From: Actinomycetes bacterium | Lineage (GTDB): Bacteria > Actinomycetota > Actinomycetes > Actinomycetales > Microbacteriaceae | Reading direction: 5' to 3' | Length of the DNA: 6,105 nucleotides | Assembly: GCA_021793715.1 (NCBI GenBank) | Contig: JAJYSF010000062.1 | Coordinates: 1-6,105, forward strand | Shown: positions 5,284-6,105 of the stretch, piece by piece | Position numbering within the stretch: the first letter of the stretch is position 1 | Layout of the letters: each line of letters starts with the position of its first letter | The notes under the pieces: model-generated | What the model was told of the DNA's origin: nothing | Database searches by the model: none | The model's input: only the letters and a program-made list of their open reading frames with translations | Made by a program: the position numbers and the translations under genes

Positions 5284-5763
5284 TCAGAGATTGCGCTTGA
5301 GGCCCTCGTGGCTCGTGCTGTACCCCAGCGTGCGGTAGAAGCGCAGCGCGTCGGCGCGGGTCCTGTCCGTCGTCAGCTGGGCCAGCGTGGCGCCGCGCTC
5401 TCGACCGTACTCGTGCGCCCATTCGATCATCGCCGTGCCCAGGCCGGAACCACGCGCGGAAGCCGCGATGCGGACCGCTTCGATCTGAAGCCGACAGGCC
5501 CCGCCTCGCGACAGTCCCGGAATCAGCGTCAACTGCATCGTGCCGACCAGTCCCCCACCCACCGCCTCGATCACGGCGAGGAACTGATTCGGATCACGGG
5601 CGATGTCCGCGAACGCAACCTCGTATCGCGGCCAATCGGTCGACTCCCGGGTGGCGCCGAGCCGGTCGTCCCGCAGCAGTTCCACGATCCCGCGGATGTC
5701 CGCACGGCTCGCGCGACGAAGGACGTAGGAGGAATCGCCGAGAACGAAGCGCGAAGGAATCAT
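5284..5763 (-). CDS. GNAT family N-acetyltransferase
   Basis: A 159-residue single-domain acetyltransferase of normal GNAT length. YVLRRASRADIRGIVELLRDD (13-33) is the typical first strand and helix. FLAVIEAVGGGLVGTMQLTLIPGL (61-84) forms the central strands. LQIEAVRIAASARGSGLGTAMIEWAHEYGRERGA (92-125) holds the acetyl-CoA pyrophosphate-binding pattern R-G-S-G-L-G (104-109). ALRFYRTLGYSTSHEGLKRNL (139-159) is the conserved C-terminal end, with Tyr143 at the usual proton-donor position. The acceptor (small molecule, antibiotic or protein amine) cannot be told. The ATG at 5761-5763 is 4 bp after the PxpC stop; GAGG overlapping that stop and AGGAG 11 nt upstream can serve as ribosome sites, suggesting coupling. 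An open frame continues upstream to about 6000 but overlaps the PxpC coding sequence and is not believed. Confidence 0.92.
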   Translation of the reverse strand: MIPSRFVLGDSSYVLRRASRADIRGIVELLRDDRLGATRESTDWPRYEVAFADIARDPNQFLAVIEAVGGGLVGTMQLTLIPGLSRGGACRLQIEAVRIAASARGSGLGTAMIEWAHEYGRERGATLAQLTTDRTRADALRFYRTLGYSTSHEGLKRNL

Positions 5764-5767
5764 GTCC

Positions 5768-6105
5768 TCAGTCTCTCCTCTGGCACGATGCCGGCAGCGC
5801 ATCGGCAGGCTCGAAGCGAGACGGATCCGACTCCCGAAAGCGAAGCCGGGATCCGGGTGGCAGCTGAGCGATGACGGGCAGGTCGCTGGCGAGAACGACG
5901 GCGATGACCGGGTACCCGCCCGTGACGGGGTGGTCAGCGCCGAACACGACGGGCTCGCCGGACGGCGGCACCTGGATCCCGCCGGCGACCATCCCCTCAC
6001 TCGGCAGGTCCGCGTCGCGCACCGCCAACGGGGCGGATCCGTCGGCGGGCGCGAGCCGCACGCCGACGCGATCCGACTGCGGACCGACGATCCACGTCGT
6101 TGAGA
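5768..6105 (-). CDS. pxpC: 5-oxoprolinase subunit PxpC / KipA-like, N-terminus cut by window edge
   Basis: The last 111 residues of a biotin-dependent-carboxyltransferase-like protein are visible. The first visible stretch is TWIVGPQSDRVGVRLAP, and it is followed by LPSEGMVAGGIQVPPSGEP, VVFGADHPVTGGYPVIAVVLASDLPVIAQL and PPGSRLRF, the C-terminal signature of PxpC and of KipA/allophanate hydrolase subunit 2 relatives. PxpC works with PxpA and PxpB to split 5-oxoproline to glutamate using ATP; pxpB and pxpA would be expected to the right of the window. The last residues (about RESDPSRFEPADALPASCQRRD) are a poorly conserved tail. The GNAT gene follows after 4 bp in the same direction. Family confident; the choice between PxpC and a KipA-type regulator or a fused PxpBC cannot be settled from this fragment. 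Confidence 0.87.
   Translation of the reverse strand, partial: STTWIVGPQSDRVGVRLAPADGSAPLAVRDADLPSEGMVAGGIQVPPSGEPVVFGADHPVTGGYPVIAVVLASDLPVIAQLPPGSRLRFRESDPSRFEPADALPASCQRRD

Noticed and set aside
5764..6000. N-terminal extension of the GNAT protein by 79 residues
   Set aside because: The extension overlaps PxpC coding sequence in another frame, is Ser/Arg/Pro-rich, and an ATG with ribosome sites and GNAT-normal length exists at 5761-5763.
1..6105. Search for mobile elements, CRISPR repeats, tRNA or rRNA genes, riboswitches and toxin-antitoxin pairs
   Set aside because: No transposase or integrase motifs, regularly spaced repeats, tRNA-like cloverleaf or conserved riboswitch core was seen. 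Intergenic gaps are all under about 130 bp.

Overview
This window looks like chromosomal DNA from a high-GC actinobacterium, most likely Microbacteriaceae or a close relative. The evidence is strong G/C preference at third codon positions, tight gene packing, several starts without a Shine-Dalgarno but with a -10-like hexamer just upstream (leaderless style), and the protein types. The family placement is inference. I see no rRNA, tRNA, CRISPR array, insertion sequence, integrase or phage gene.

Layout. (1) Positions 1-680, minus strand: a DUF1905 gene followed by an alpha/beta hydrolase that runs off the left edge; the two overlap by 4 bp (ATGA) and form an operon. (2) Positions 681-809: a divergent control region with a perfect 18-bp palindrome and overlapping promoter-like elements. 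(3) Positions 810-3752, plus strand: a TetR/AcrR-family regulator, a MarR-family regulator 7 bp later, and a Uup-like ABC-F ATPase 26 bp after that. (4) Positions 3753-3849: a convergent gap with a 13-bp inverted repeat. (5) Positions 3850-4356, minus: a PhnB-like VOC (glyoxalase-fold) protein, divergent from (6) an AraC-family regulator with a DUF6597-like N-terminus at 4422-5210, plus. (7) Positions 5284-6105, minus: the C-terminal part of PxpC (5-oxoprolinase subunit C / KipA-like), cut by the right edge, then a GNAT acetyltransferase 4 bp downstream.

How the parts may work together: three one-component regulators of different families (TetR, MarR, AraC) lie within about 4.4 kb, each beside small enzymes or an ATPase. 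The likeliest circuits are TetR controlling itself and the divergent DUF1905-hydrolase operon, MarR controlling itself and the ABC-F gene, and the AraC-type protein controlling the divergent VOC gene. All three links rest on gene arrangement and DNA motifs only. I found no clear case for an entirely new biological system. The best leads are the palindrome at 725-742, the leaderless-style starts of the MarR and VOC genes, and a marked excess of the hexamer GGATCC in the right-hand 70 percent of the window.
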